64,000 nt of DNA from Cloeon dipterum (Eukaryota; Arthropoda; Insecta; Ephemeroptera; Baetidae): positions 3,100,001 through 3,164,000 of the forward strand of contig NC_088788.1 of NCBI RefSeq assembly GCF_949628265.1, written 5' to 3'. Made by a program: the position numbers and the translations under genes. The notes under the pieces were generated by a model, which did not search any database, had not been told where the DNA came from, and was given only the letters and a program-made list of their open reading frames with translations. The first letter of the stretch is position 1; each line of letters begins with the position of its first letter. Shown one piece after another: positions 1 through 12,910 of this stretch.

Positions 1-171
1 CTATTCGTCGGGACCGATTTAATGAACGTTGCTCGCACCATGAATGATTCAAACGCTTTGGCAAAACCGCTTTTTATCCTACTTACAGGGTCAGCAACTC
101 TATTCCCCTGCTTCAAGACTTCAAGACGTCAATCCACGCATTAATTAACCGTTAATTATTTGATTTGTGCA

Positions 172-566
172 TTAAAGAGAAATGATACTGCAAAAGCCTG
201 GAAAATGCTCGTTCCTTAGGATTCAGTTAAAGCCTAAATTGTAATTTTTTGAGAAAATGGGCTGGAAAGTTAGCGTGCTGTTCAAATGGTAATGGCTGTC
301 TCCTTACTTGAAATCCGATTTAATTTCAAAAGCAAGAGTTTCCCCAATAAGTGGCATACACAGTTGGACAGATCTCGACGAGAGCAATCGGAATATGCCA
401 AGAAAATATGTTCAAGCACTCTACATTTTGGAGAAAATTGGCAAAATTTTGAAATTTTTCTCTAGGAAGGTCCTTTTTATTATTTCCAATTGTTGAACAA
501 ATTGTTTATGGTATCCAACAATTCAAATAATTTCAATAATTGTTTCCCTGTATCATTCCACTTTAA
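172..566 (+). mobile_element. Family A MITE copy A1 (piggyBac-like, TTAA ends)
   Basis: About 395 bp bounded by TTAA on both sides. The terminal inverted repeat reads roughly AGAGAAATGATACTG on the left and is matched by GTATCATTCCACT on the right. The interior matches six other copies in this window. TTAA target sites with short terminal repeats are the hallmark of piggyBac-type transposition; no transposase is present, so it is non-autonomous. Part of the interior is open for about 50 codons in the same frame as in several other copies. Confidence 0.8.
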
Positions 567-2220
567 TTTTAATGAAAAGGAAAAATATCTTCAGCAGTTT
601 CATTCTTGTTATTTTGACAAAGCAGTAGATTTTCTTAAATAATCCGCCAGCTTGCACCGACCTTAGCAAAAATATACACTTGACTCTGGTGTCGTGAAAG
701 AGTGGAACGATATGCTACCCGCCCTTTCAGACTGTTAGGCGGCACAGTTTCCTTCCCTCCGTAAGGCGTTTGCGAAAAAAATTGTAAGCATGATCTTTGT
801 GATGTCTTTGCCTTTTATGAGTCTGGGTCCACTGCGGCTTTGGCCTAGGTCTCAAAATCTGCGATGAAACCGACGAGAAAGCAGCTTAAAAAAATTTATT
901 TTGGAAAAATGTTCTCCTCTAGCATTCAGTTTTTTCCCGTTTTAAAAATGTTTTCATACGCTTTCTGATGATTTTGTCTGTTTCAGATTATTTTAAACAG
1001 TTTTTAACACAGCTTAAATTTTAATTGCGTTTCTTCAAAAATTTGTATTTAAGTTTCATTTTAAACAATGTTTAATATTAATTGCTGGCTGGATTCAAGA
1101 TCATCTAACGCCCCCTTGATGATTTTTGTTCCAACATCTTTCGTACAATTTGTGAGAGGTAAATAATAATATCTCTTTCTTAATTCATGAAATTTTCTTC
1201 CTAAATCTCTACGACTAAAATCGGAGACCCCACGTTCTTGCAAATATAATATGGATTTATGGATTTTTCCAGCATCCCCGCGCGCGAGTTATCCCGTTCA
1301 GCCCTGTGGAAAAATGCGGTTCGCGTGCTCATTTGAAATTCTGACACTGCAACCGCTTTCCGGCTTTGTTTCCTGTTCGTACGCGGAAAGTAAATCTTTG
1401 AATTATAAACGTTCCGTCAAAAATGCGCTTTTAAGCCAAAAATCCTATTTTCCGCTCGACCCGTCCACGTGGTCAGCTGCGGCGGTGAAATTCTGAGTTG
1501 CCATTTTTTAGGGCTCGGGTTTCTCTTTTAAATATTAAAACAGCGGAAAGGAGAAATGTCTTGTGCTGCTCTAATCTCAGCAGTCACAAAACTTTCCTGT
1601 TTGAATTTCCACCCCACGAGAACAGGCGGAAAGTTTTCAAAGCAAACCACTCGCAAATTAAAAAGTTTAGCGTTTCATTTTCGAGACAGCAACATGCTTA
1701 TAACTTTTCCGCGGCATGCCAGGGGAAAAAATCGTTTCCAGGACGCTGAACCGGCGCGCACACACACACACACACAATTCTTGGCAAGTCATGTGTGGTG
1801 AGCGTGTGTGCGTAATCAGTGGCATCTCATGCATCAAACTCATCATCATCAGCACCATGTGCCAGCCAGAGCGATAGGATATTTAGTCTGGGAAAAGATT
1901 GGAGGGGGAACCGTCGCTTGCTCGGTGCGAATTGCACGGCGTGAAAAACGCGGCGGTTCGCGCCACCGGGGTAATTAGATTCGCTTTGGTGTGCCAAAAC
2001 AGATTTGCGTTCGGCGTCTGCAAACTAACTAGACCTTTTCTTTATTTTGCTCTCAAATTCTTGCAGATTTGTCCGCCTGGTTTTTACTCGAAGAAACCAG
2101 CATAGAAATTATTTTTAAAAATTTGGAAAAAATTGCAAGTTGTAAGCTTGAAGCAATAAAATTATTAATTAAAAATTTTATTATACAATAAATATACAAT
2201 AAATTTATAATAATAAAAAG
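567..2220. other. Intergenic DNA, no gene seen
   Basis: AT-rich to about 1240, then a GC-richer patch from about 1250 to 2050 containing a (CA)9 microsatellite at 1759-1776. Open frames here start at non-ATG codons or show no recognisable domain, so I do not call a gene. Confidence 0.5.
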
Positions 2221-2494
2221 CAGCGGGGGCCAGATTCGTGCGACGCGCAGCTATGGCGTCCAGTGGAGTATGGCGCGAAAAACGGTCACGTGAAATGCGC
2301 GAAAAGAACCAAGTTTTGGTCATTGTTGTGACTTAATTGGCGTTAATCTTAACTAATTGTGACTTTTGGATCGTAAAAACAAACTCTTGACACTCGTACG
2401 GCAATCCAAAGAGAGCTTTTTGTTTCCCACATTCAGACGCCATCTTGGATCTGCGCAGTGCGAATAAATTTCATCGCACATCTGGCTCCCACTG
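2221..2494 (+). mobile_element. Family B hAT-type MITE copy B1
   Basis: A 274-bp element starting CAGCGGGGGCCAGAT and ending with a near-inverse (ATCTGGCTCCCACTG). It is flanked by a perfect 8-bp duplication, ATAAAAAG (2213-2220 and 2495-2502). The 8-bp duplication and CAGNG-type terminus fit the hAT superfamily. It has no coding capacity and is non-autonomous. Confidence 0.88.
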
Positions 2495-3036
2495 ATAAAA
2501 AGAGCAGCAAATATTATCAAACAATTAATGATCCAAAATTTTCAAGTGATTTGTTGGCATCTTACGTGAGTGCAATTAAATACCAGTTAATTCTGCTTTA
2601 AAATTTGTTGTGAAAAGGTCCTGCAATTTCAGCAAAAAAGTATTTATTATCTCAATTATCCGCGCCCTTGTGCCAAATTACGGTCAACTGGGTCAGTCGA
2701 TATGGGCACAAACAAAACGAATCAACCCCTTTGCACTCGGCATCGTCATTATTTTGAGCAAACTCGCGCGCGGCCGCCCTCTAATTAGCTGCCGGCCGAT
2801 GCAAATTGCGCGGACAAAGGGCGCGAATTTCATTACGCGCGAGCGAGGCAAACTCGCAGCTTCCGGCACCATTAATGACGAGAGGCGACTGGCCCACTCT
2901 CCGAATGGAAAAATAGCATTTTTGAATAAATAACCGAGCGGCGGCCGTCGAGAGAATTATTATTTTGTAATTACGACGTAATTACGGCCGAGCTAGCGGC
3001 CATGTTGCCTGGTTTTGAAAAGCTGGCTGACCAAAG

Positions 3037-3038
<2 letters not shown>

Positions 3039-3093
<55 letters not shown>
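3039..3093. repeat. (GA)n microsatellite, about 27 units
   Basis: Uninterrupted GA dinucleotide run, read directly from the sequence. GA runs of this length can bind GAGA-type factors in insects, but nothing here shows that it does. Confidence 0.95.
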
Positions 3094-3097
<4 letters not shown>

Positions 3098-3182
3098 CGG
3101 ACTTCTTCTTCTCTCCGCGTGTGTGCTTGATTATGAGCTGTGACTCATCACTTTTCAGCGTGTAATCACCGTCATGCAAGAA

Positions 3183-3204
3183 GCCAGCCAGCCAGCCAGC
3201 CAGC
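3183..3204. repeat. (GCCA)n tandem repeat
   Basis: Five tandem GCCA/CCAG tetranucleotide units in a GC-rich patch. Confidence 0.9.
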
Positions 3205-4721
3205 GTTTTTGGCCTTCAACCTGCTGCCTGCCTTTGTTGTACCTTTTCGGACACACAAAGCCCCCCGCACCACGATGATGATGGCGGCCACCGCCGCCGC
3301 CGCGACTCGCATCCGCTTTTTTTTCTCTAAAACGCCGCAGCCGCAGTCTTTTTGTTTTCGCAACCCGCACCCCTGGCCGCATTAATTCCGCGGCACTTGC
3401 CCCACTATCCGTCTTTTCCAGCGATTTCTTTTCATGCGTGATGAAGACTAATCAGTCCTTTTTCTACACTTCTTCGTTCAAAAACTTAAAGTTCTGGATT
3501 AACCTGAGTTGGCAATGGAAATTAGAAAATGTTAATTAAAAATAATGGTTGTGAATTTTTTAAAAGGTTGACAACTTTTCTAATTTAAAATCAACAAGTG
3601 ACCATCAAATGAGCGGATGCATAGAATTCAAAGCCATTTTTTGCTTATATCAACATTCTAAATGCATCTAAAAAAGTCTACATTGGTTAAAAATCCGTGG
3701 AAAGGTTCAATTTTAAGAGCTAAATATTACGGAAATAAGGGGGTTTAAAATTTCAAATTGTTTTTAGGTCTGTCGAATTTAAAAATCGGCATTTATAGAC
3801 AATTAAAATTATTTATGTCCGATAACGTCAGTTGTTGTAACCTCTATGTTACGTATTTATTCTTTATTTTCCCTTTTTAGGGAAAATAATTTTCTCGAGA
3901 AATTGTAAGCTCAAACTTCGTACGAATTTTATTTCTAAAAGCACCATCAAAACCTCCGTAAATTTTCAACCAACGACACTGTTTTAAAGCTCCCACTCAG
4001 TGATATTGAAAACCAATTTCAGATCATGGAAATTTTTTATCTTAAGAAATCGATCTTAAAAAAAGAGTAAGTCTGCTGCTTGCTGGCAAGAGCTGGTCGT
4101 GAACAATGCCCTGGATGGCGCGGTTTGAAATGGGCAAACTGCAGTGCTGATTCTGCTTTGTTCGCTCGACTTACTCGGTGTCAGCTGTGGATCGAGCGGC
4201 TGCTCCGAATTTATCGTCTGACGGCGATTTTATGTGCTCGGCCGACCCTTCCTAGCTCCTTCGGTTATCAGGACACCATCCTTGTCTCTCTTTGTCCTGC
4301 GGCCGTATGCTCCAACAATTCTCGGCGCGCTGATTCAGTTGGCCGACCGCCTCCCCACCGATCGCAGCCATTTTTCAATCAATTACGCAAATTGAATGCG
4401 AATGTCGCTTTCCAATTCCCTTCTTCGAATCGGGCGGAATACTTAACTAATCTATTCTACTTTCCACATGCAGAAAAACCCCTGAGAGATTGAAAATAGG
4501 CAAAACGAATTCATTTGTTTCCTGAAAAACTGTTAAAAATTATGTTAATATTATGCACTAATTTTAATACAGTTTTTCAACCATGCACTTGTAATTTTGA
4601 TTTATGAATTTTATAAGTTTATTTTCAGTTTCCTTTTCCTTTTCATTATTGAAAATTAATTAAAATCGATTCTTTAAACCTTTCGCCTTTAATTTGAACT
4701 CTCATTAATATTATTTTTTTA

Positions 4722-5137
4722 TTCGCCAGTTGCATAAACCGTTAGTGTTCGAAGCCACCAATAGATGACGCCACTATATACTTAAATAATAAATTTAATT
4801 TTAAGGCAGTTACGCTGCGATTTCAAACTCAGTCCTGCCACTGTGCATTCTTCACTTAATTTTCATTCTTTTAATGTGCTGAAAACCAAAATCAGTCCAG
4901 CCATTCACCGCAGAAACGTAGGAAAATATTTTATATTTCATAAAATAGTTTTTCACGATTCTACGGCGATTGGCTGAACCGATTTTAATTTTCAGAACGT
5001 CAAAAGAAAGAATATTAAGTGAATAATGCACAGTGGCCAGATTGAGTCTGAAATCGCAGCCGAAGTGCCTTAAAATTAAATTTATTACAAAATTTTACGA
5101 TGGCGCCATCTGTTGGTGGCTTCGAACCCTGGTGAAT
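4722..5137. mobile_element. Family C foldback MITE copy C1
   Basis: The left end (CGCCAGTTGCATAAACC) and right end are long imperfect inverted repeats that run through most of the element, meeting near position 4935. The interior motifs TGAAAACCAAAATC on the left arm and GATTTTAATTTTCAG on the right arm are inverse partners. It matches three other copies. A CTCF-like motif on the right arm (5103-5116, reverse) is intact; the left-arm partner (4758-4771) has decayed. Confidence 0.82.
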
Positions 5138-5898
5138 TCAGGAATTTTCCACTTAATAATATTTTTCATTGAAAAACATTCGAGCTTCTCTTGTGAAACA
5201 AGCAGAACTGCAAACACCAGCGAGAATAAATTGAAACTTTCTTTGAATTTCATTATAGTACATTCCGAGCGGTTAACACAAAAATATTGCGCGAGGCAGA
5301 ACTTCAATAAGCGCAGAGAAATGCGCGGAATGCAAAATAAGTTAACAATCTCGATTCTCCGGCCTGGCGACCGGCGATACGGCACAGCAATTCATGTGAT
5401 CGCGCGCATTCCATATTTTTGCATAATGAAATTCAACGCGCGCAGTGGAATCCCATAAATCTGCATACATTTGCGCTCGAAATGGAGCCGGGCTGCTGTG
5501 CTGCGCTAGTGGTCAGGTTCCTCCGGATAAATTACATACTGCAGTCGATATCACAATATTAATTTGGTCCGAAATTAATAAGGGACGTGGAGGGCGCCGC
5601 AGCGGAATTGAATGGCACACGGAAGGACGGACGGATGAATAAATAAAGCGCAAGAGCCACTTGGCAGTGTGCGTTCGGAATTTATGAGACAGAATTAATA
5701 AAATTGAAAGCACGCCGACTGACATGAAAGTGACAATAAAGCGGAAAGCTCTGGATGTGAAAGTATGAAAGAGAGGCAGCAGGTCCAGCCTTTTCACGCA
5801 AAGGCCGGCCCGTCAGTATCAAAACTCATATTTTTCCAGCGGTTTATAGATCTGTTGCACCCCGCACGCGAAATTTGTTCACAAGCTGAGGGCAAGAA
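5138..5898. other. Intergenic DNA, no gene seen
   Basis: Moderately GC-rich at 5270-5830. Overlapping open frames on both strands lack recognisable domains and splice context. Confidence 0.45.
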
Positions 5899-6113
5899 GT
5901 GGAGTATGGCGGGAAAAAACGGTCGCACGTGAAAATGCGCGAAAAGAAGCAAGTTTTGGTCAATAATTTGCATTACTCTTAATTAATTGTGTCTTTTGGA
6001 TCGTAAAAACAAACTCTTGTCACTCGTACGGCAATCCATTGTTTCCCACATTCAGACGCCATCTTGGATCTGCGCAGTGCGAACCAATTTCATCGCAAAT
6101 CTGGACCCCGCTG
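5899..6113 (+). mobile_element. Family B MITE copy B2, 5' truncated
   Basis: The interior and the right terminus (CTGGACCCCGCTG) match family B. The left terminus with CAGCGGGG is missing, so no target duplication can be read. Confidence 0.78.
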
Positions 6114-6525
6114 AATCAAGAGAAATTCACATCAGTATATTTAATTATATTCAATGGGCACCGCCTGTAACATTTTCATGTCTGAGGTTTATGAAAACAC
6201 ACAGAGATTTCGCTTTCGGGGTGCAACGCTGTATATGTAACACGTTGGTGGTGGTGAGTGTGCGTTTTCATCAGAGAGAGCCGCGTTATACGTATATGTA
6301 TAAGAACGAAGTAGGGGTGGGAGCGGGAGAGCTTTGAGCGAGCAAAAGGGATTTCGCAAAACGCCATTCACCGTGCTGGCGCTGGAAAAAGCGAAAAGAG
6401 GCGCGGGTCCATTTATATGAAATATCTGGAGGATTCAAAGCAACTGCACAGTGCCGTGACGTGGGGATGGAGATCAACGCGGGGTGGCTGGGGGTGGCTG
6501 CCCGCCCGCCACGGGTCGATACACC

Positions 6526-6564
<39 letters not shown>

Positions 6565-7095
6565 GAGAGAAGTTGCTATGCCTGCATTATTAATGAAATA
6601 AGGATTTGCCCAGCCGTGCAGCTGATCTATGACCGTATACATTTGCATTCTGGGAGTAATGTTATCCTCCGCGCGCCGCACGCGAAATTATGTCTGTGTG
6701 TACGTACAAGCAGAAGCAGAAGCGGCACCGGCATCCACCTATACACTATACTGTACACGTTGGCCGGGCTGCATATATTTGCAATTGAAATTCCCGGCAC
6801 TCGACGAGCCGAGTTGTAAACAATATTATTTTGTAATGGAATGCGCGCCCAGCAGTCTCCCGATTTCATTGCATGCGCCCGCCAGCTTCTATAGCTAGCT
6901 GCACTCGCATTCGTAGCAGTATAGACAGCAGACATACTTGATAAGGCATTTGCAATTGGTGTCGAACGCGGAATTTGATTTCCTTGCTTGCTTGCTTGCA
7001 CCGTCGTGATGAATAGACACATGTCTCGACATTTCATGTCATATTACATTCCTAATCGGAATTGTTGCGGAAAGGAGATGAAATTTTGCTTATCA
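6114..7095. other. Intergenic DNA with CA and TTGC repeats
   Basis: GC-rich patch with a (CA)16 run at 6529-6561 and a TTGC tetranucleotide repeat at 6983-7000. Overlapping open frames on both strands span the CA run and are not credible genes. Confidence 0.5.
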
Positions 7096-7528
7096 ATTGA
7101 CCAGTTGTATAAACCCTTAGTGTTCGAAGCCTCCAACAGATGGCACCACCGTATAATTTCGTAATAAATTTAATTTTAAGGCCCTTCCGCTGATATTTCA
7201 GACTCAATCCTTCCACTGTGAACTCTTCACTTAATTTGCTTCCTTTTGACATGCTGAAAACCAAAATCGGTTCAGCCAATCACCGTAGAATCGTAGGAAA
7301 AGATTTTTTGTTTCTAAAATCTTTTCCTACGATTCTACGGTGATTGGCTTAACCTATTTTGGTTTTCAGCACATCAAAAGAAAGAATTTCAAGAGAGGAA
7401 TGCACAGTAGCAGAATTGAGTCTCCAATCGCAGCGGAAGTGCCTTAAAACTAAATTTATTACTAATTTATACGGAGGCGCCATCTGTTGGCGGCTTCAAA
7501 CACCGAGGGTTTACACAACTGGTGAATT
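7096..7528. mobile_element. Family C foldback MITE copy C2 with perfect central hairpin
   Basis: Ends read GACCAGTTGTATAAACCC and the inverse GGTTTACACAACTGGTGAATT. The arms are complementary almost throughout. At the centre, 7275-7307 and 7316-7348 are exact reverse complements (33 bp) separated by an 8-base loop. CTCF-like motifs lie at 7133-7146 (forward, CCAACAGATGGCAC) and 7477-7490 (reverse). Confidence 0.88.
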
Positions 7529-8805
7529 ATAAATCAGGACTAGGATAATTGAGTTTCAAGTTTTGTTTAGCATATATGAGCTAAAGTGATTCTAATCAAA
7601 TTTATTTTTAAATCTACACGCACAAAAATGATATTTTATTTATTTAAAATTAAAATTTAATAATGATATTAATATTAGGGTATGATTTTTTTTGTAAGTT
7701 CTTTGTAGACGTTATAAGGGTGTAAGCATATTTTAACGAAAACATGTTATCTTGAGCTTTTAAACTTGCAAACTAGTTTAAATCTGGACAAAAAATCTTG
7801 ATTTTCCTCCCAAAATTGTCAATGAATTCGCTCCTGGAAAGATAAATACTTCTAAACTAATTTTTTTCTGACTTCTCCATTTATTAATTGACCTAAATTA
7901 TGGAGTTTTTTGGTTCTAGATTTTATTTTTGCGAAAAAGAAATCCAAATTCATCATTTAAACCCATTCTAAAAGGGCTTTCAGTGACATTTCCTCCAAAT
8001 TCAAGCGTCTTGTCAACAAATCGAACCAATTCCTGAGAATCTAGCAATTGCGTTTTCCCCGAATCGACTAAATCGGCGGGTAAATCTTTCCACGCGTTCG
8101 CAGAAACAAATTACACGAGCGGCTAATACAGTCGATTTCAACGCGGCCGAGATTTCCACTCAGGATAGAGCGGGCGAGCGAGAGTACATTCATGGGTCGC
8201 AGGTGCGAGAGAGCATTTTTACGCGCCAAGGAAAGCCATAAATAAATTCCGTACGTGTAAGTCGGCGGGCGCACGCTTGCGGAGAGCGAGAGCGCGCTGA
8301 GTGAGTGTGTGTGTATGTGTGTGTGTTGTTCGAATGAGTTATGCGGCAGAGATACGCATCACATGTCAAATTAGTGGGAAAATTGCACACGTCGCGCGTT
8401 TCGTTGAGTTTGTCTGTGTCATTAGAGCACAGGTTAAAAGGAGGCGGCCCACCGCATGTAATTGCAGCTGATGAAAATTGAGATTGCAAGGATGACATAA
8501 TATATAATTTCTCTTTTAGTGCTGAAAATAATGCTCCACTCATCTTGAAAAGAGGACACTAATTAATTCAAGAAAATTATAACAAGTTATTCAGAAAAAT
8601 ATACTATTTGGCAAAAGGGCCAAAAAGACACTGTTTTCTAAGAATGATAAAAAAATCTTTTTATTTCAAATTTTTTAAAGTTCTGTGTTTCTTGTACAGA
8701 TGTTAAAACCACTTATAAAAATTAAACTGCTGAATTTGGATTTGAAGCATTAAATTGAGCAGTCAATTTTAAATTATTTCCAACGGACAAATTAATTTAG
8801 AAATT
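7529..8805. other. Intergenic DNA, no gene seen
   Basis: AT-rich to 8040, then a GC-rich patch at 8050-8470 with a short GT run near 8303-8327. I see no gene. Confidence 0.5.
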
Positions 8806-9240
8806 AATTCACCAGTTGCATAAACCCTAAGTGTTCCAAGCCACCAACAGATGGCGCCACCGTAGACTTTCGATTTTAAGGCACTTCCGCTGCCATTTCA
8901 GACTCAATCTAGCTACCGAGCATTCTTCAATTAATTTGCTATTTTTTGACGTTCTGAAAACCAAAATCGGGTCAGCCAATCGCCGTAGAATCGTGAAAAA
9001 CTATTTTTTGAAATAAAAAAATCTTTTCCAACGTTTCTACGGCGAATGGCTGAACCGATTTTGGTTTTCAGCACATCAAAAATTAGCAAATTAATTAAAA
9101 AAAAGCAAAATAGCTAGATTGAGTCTGAAATCGCAGCGGAAATGCCTTAAAACCGCTTAAAACAAAATTTTTAAGAAAGTCTGTGGTTGCGCCATCTGTT
9201 GGCGGCTTCAATATTTAAGGGTTTATGCAACTGGTCAATT
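8806..9240. mobile_element. Family C foldback MITE copy C3
   Basis: Left end TTCACCAGTTGCATAAACCC and right end GGGTTTATGCAACTGGTCAATT are inverse; the arms pair through most of the length. CTCF-like motifs sit at 8844-8857 (forward, CCAACAGATGGCGC) and 9189-9202 (reverse, GCGCCATCTGTTGG). Confidence 0.85.
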
Positions 9241-12200
9241 CACAGATAAAATGTTAAACATTTCTGGTGATAAATTCAGAATTTTTTAATATTTGTCAAA
9301 ATACAAAATTGTTGCTTTTTTGAAAATTCAGACTGATAAATTTTAAAAACCGCAAAAAAACTAAGTAAGATTTTTTCTTTTGATCAATTATTTTGTCTAC
9401 CATATTATTTTGGGATATTCAAAACCAAATCGGTTATTTTCCTCTGGTCTTCAAGCGATCAAATGAGCACGAATTCATGAGCTTTTTAATTGTTTAATAA
9501 TTTTAAAAATCGATTTTTCCTGAAAAACCAGCAAATTGATAAAAAAAATTTAATAAAGATTTTTTTCTGATCATTCTTTACGATTTTCTCGCAATTTGTG
9601 ACACTTTCTGACGGTTACTTTTTCATATTCCCGGGAAGCAAACCTCCACTTAAAATTTCACCGCGAGCAAACGTGTCATTCGCTCTCAAAAATTACAATT
9701 TTTTTTATCAAAAACAATTTAAATTCTTTCAAAAAGAGGCATGGTTGTAAAGAGACCGGATGGTACTTATTACCATTTCTAGAAAATTGTTCTTCTCATT
9801 GTTAAAATAAATATAAGCCTCTGGTCTTAACATAAATTGCAAAAATACGCCCTCTCATCATTTTGAGTTGGAAGGGTTCGGAGGAATGCTCAAAATTAAA
9901 TTGCGTGAAATTCAAAGCAGCTTTCATCTTGTTGTGTGGAGCCGAAACCTAATTTTCCGTGTGCCGGTTGTCTTATTCGGTCTCACTCAGCAGGCAATTT
10001 CCCGTCTCGACCAATTCACCCGCGCGCGTGTGCTGCGTGTGTGTGTTTTGTGACATGCGGCGTGTTAACTGGCAAATAAAACAAAACCAAGAGGTGAGAG
10101 AGACACTGCAGGAGAGACGTGATGATCTCTCTTGAAGCTTAAGGGCGGCTGAATAAAAGACAAAAGCCGCGCGCGCGTCGAGAGAGCGAGCGAGCGAGCG
10201 GCGTGCCATTTTTTCAGGAATCCACTCGAGCCCTGTTTGTGCAACAGAGCACTTGGTCTCCCGAAAATTATGCAAAACACCCTGCTACCACGTAAAAATG
10301 GACTGACATTTACGGGCAAATGAGGGCAAATGAGGGCAGAAAATATAGAGCCGAGCCGCCTGCCACTTCATGCAAATTTAACAGGCTATGGTCTTTGCGC
10401 CTGTTTGTTATTTCGCCAGAAGCGAAGCTGCTTCTCTGTGTGTTTTTATTAACAATTTAGGACCAAACTTTTGTTTTTACGTGAACTTCTCTCTCTCTCT
10501 CTCTCTCAGCGGCAGAAGCAGCGATGAATAATTATCCCGCTGTTCTCTCTTTTATATTTTACTTTGCTAAAAAAGGAGAGTTAAATGCTGGGCCGCTCCG
10601 CCCACTCATTCTCTTTTCAAGAGATGATTATTTTGAATTTATTTTCGCGTTTTACGATCTTTAGATGGGATCATGGTTTTAGGGGTTTTAGCCAAAATTG
10701 GAATTCCTAAACACAGGTAAAAACGGAGAGTCCAACGAATTTAAAGTTTGTATGAATAAATCGGTCGCGAATTTTGGAGTGCCTGAAATTGTTGGGCCTA
10801 AAACATAAAAATAAAACAGTATAGTTGTGTTTCATACTATTTGCTTAAAATTTACTTCTTTAAAAGAGTGGAGTGTCAGTTTTTTAATGTTTAGAAAATT
10901 TCACGCAGTCTCATAACCATCCAGAGGGCATTAAACTTTATGAAAATGTTTAATTTTCTAATATTGAATAATTAATGCTCAGGAAAATTGGTAAAATATG
11001 TTTGGCCATCAAATTTAAGGATAAGCAAGTCAGGGCAGGTTTCTCAATCTACTGTTTGTGGAATTTTGAATAAAAAACTTGCACTCCCAAATGTGCAATA
11101 ATGAAATTAAGACCAAGTAATAATTTTAATTCAGATTTTGCTGATATATTTTAAAAATTAAACGGATTTTCAATGATTTTATGCTTAATTTCAATTTCTC
11201 TCGTTGCGCTCTATCAAATGTTAAGCGAATTATGAACTAAAATAATAATTTTCAATAGGGTGACTTGAATAGCTTGCAAAATTTGGAGCAGGCTTTCTCA
11301 GAAATGTACAAATCGGTAAAAATGTTAAGCTCTTTTCTAATTTTTACTTCAGAGAGTATTTTAAAATTGCTAGAAACTCTTTTATCAATATGAAAAAAAC
11401 ATTTCCAGACTGTATTTTGAGCAGTGGGCAGTGGACTTCCTTTATTTTCACTTTAATTAATCCGGTGCTGGCCTCGGCGGATGTACAGTATACGTGCGAA
11501 TGGCACACACACAAAGTTTCTTCTTTCAACGCGAGGGAGAACTGCAAAGTCATCCAATTTGGGTTTATGGCTTTTTTGTTTGCGGTGTAGCCAGTTGAAT
11601 GTAATGTGTGCTTTGAGGCTGGCTTGTGTTAAAAAAACTTGTCACTGCTGCAACTTTCCAAAAGTCGGCTTTTGTGAGAGTTAAATTGCTCTTGCAATCA
11701 AATAGAATGAAATTCACTTTTTTCCTGACAAATTCTTTAAGAGGAAAAAATTAATCAGCGTCTACTCTGCATGCGAGATGATGAAGGGAGAAACATGTGC
11801 AAAGGACAGAGATTAGGTCCAGAGAGACGAAGGAAAATCAATAGGAGCGAGAATGCAAGAAGTCTCGTTTTGCTCGTTTGAAGAGAAAAAACGGCAATTT
11901 GCAAGTGGAGCGGTCTGGAGTGGAGAGTGCGAGTGCCTAATCACGTCGGTGCCTACCTTGCCAGGAGAGACAACAACTGCTGCTATTCTGCTGTTGAGGA
12001 GGAGTGCGTCCTGGCGAGCGGAGGCGGGAGGTGTGCGGCCTCCGAGCGTCGAGCGGGCAATGCCGCCGCGGCGGGCGGCGGAGGCAGCCGAGTGGCGCTG
12101 ACTGCGCCGCCGCCAACCAACCTTCCCTCCGTAATGGAGAACACCTTCCATCCTTTCGCCAGCATAATCCGTCGCTTCTGCCTGCGCCTGCTGCCAGCGC

Positions 12201-12483
12201 CGCCGCCGTCCTCCTGAAACACGCATCCGAAAATTATTGCAAAATAACGCACCGCTGGTGTCGATTTTCAAAAGCGGATCGGCACATGGGAAAGTGGGTT
12301 TCTCACCACCTGTGGATCGATTCCTTTATTTAATAAGGCTTCTAACTGGAAGAACAATCGAGTTTGGGTTGTATTTTTTTTAAATGGAGACTTTCCAGCC
12401 ATCAGAACGGGAAATTTTTAATTTGAAGGAAAGAAACATTTCATAATTTAAAATTGGAAATGACTAATAGGAGGTTCCTACCC
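9241..12483. other. Intergenic DNA, no gene seen
   Basis: AT-rich DNA with GC-rich patches at 9850-10620 and 11780-12320 and a (TC)10 run at 10488-10507. The 11840-12210 patch is strongly CpG-rich and open in several frames on both strands, which is a composition effect; no splice sites or domains support a gene. The stretch near 9450-9480 resembles part of degenerate repeat family E. Confidence 0.45.
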
Positions 12484-12910
12484 TGGAATAATACAGGGCA
12501 ACAATTGAAAATTATTTTAATTGTTGGATGCCTTAAACAATTGACTGATAAACAATTTTTTCAACAATATGCAATAATAAAAAAGGGACCTTCCTACGGT
12601 AAAATTCAAATTTTGCCAATTTTCTCCAAAATTTACAGTGTTTGGACATATTTTCTTGGCATATTCCGATTCCTCTCGTCGAGATCTGTCCAATTGTGTT
12701 TGCCACTTATTGGGCAAACTCTTGGTTTTGAAATTAAATCGGATTTCAAGTAAGGAGACAGCCATTACCATTTGAAAAGCACGCTAACTTTCCAGCCAAT
12801 TTTCTCGAAAAATTACAGTGCTTTTTAGGTCAATTTAGGCTTTAATTGAATCCTAAGGGACGAGTTTATGCATTGGCAACAAGCGTTTTCCAGGCTTTTG
12901 CAGTATCGGA
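12484..12910 (-). mobile_element. Family A MITE copy A2
   Basis: Minus-strand copy of family A: the interior runs from GGGCAACAATTG on the left to the AAAAGCCTGGAAAACGC block on the right. Both termini are degraded (left TGGAATAATACAGGG, right TGCAGTATCGGAAC). The shared internal frame stays open for about 80 codons. Confidence 0.78.

Larger units (their letters stand above)
2495..4721. other. Intergenic DNA with microsatellites and GC-rich patches
   Basis: CpG-rich at about 2640-3420 and again at about 4080-4450, AT-rich between. Contains a long (GA)n run and a GCCA tandem repeat, annotated separately. A 137-codon open frame in the second patch begins at TTG, has no ATG near its start and resembles no family I know, so it is not called. 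Confidence 0.5.

Noticed and set aside
4080-4493. 137-codon open frame on the plus strand.
   Set aside because: Starts at TTG, has no ATG near the beginning, lies in a GC-rich patch where stops are rare, and shows no recognisable domain or splice context.
11813-12271. 152-codon minus-strand open frame overlapping several plus-strand frames.
   Set aside because: All frames are open here because the patch is very GC-rich. Its start codon is TTG and the product is low-complexity.
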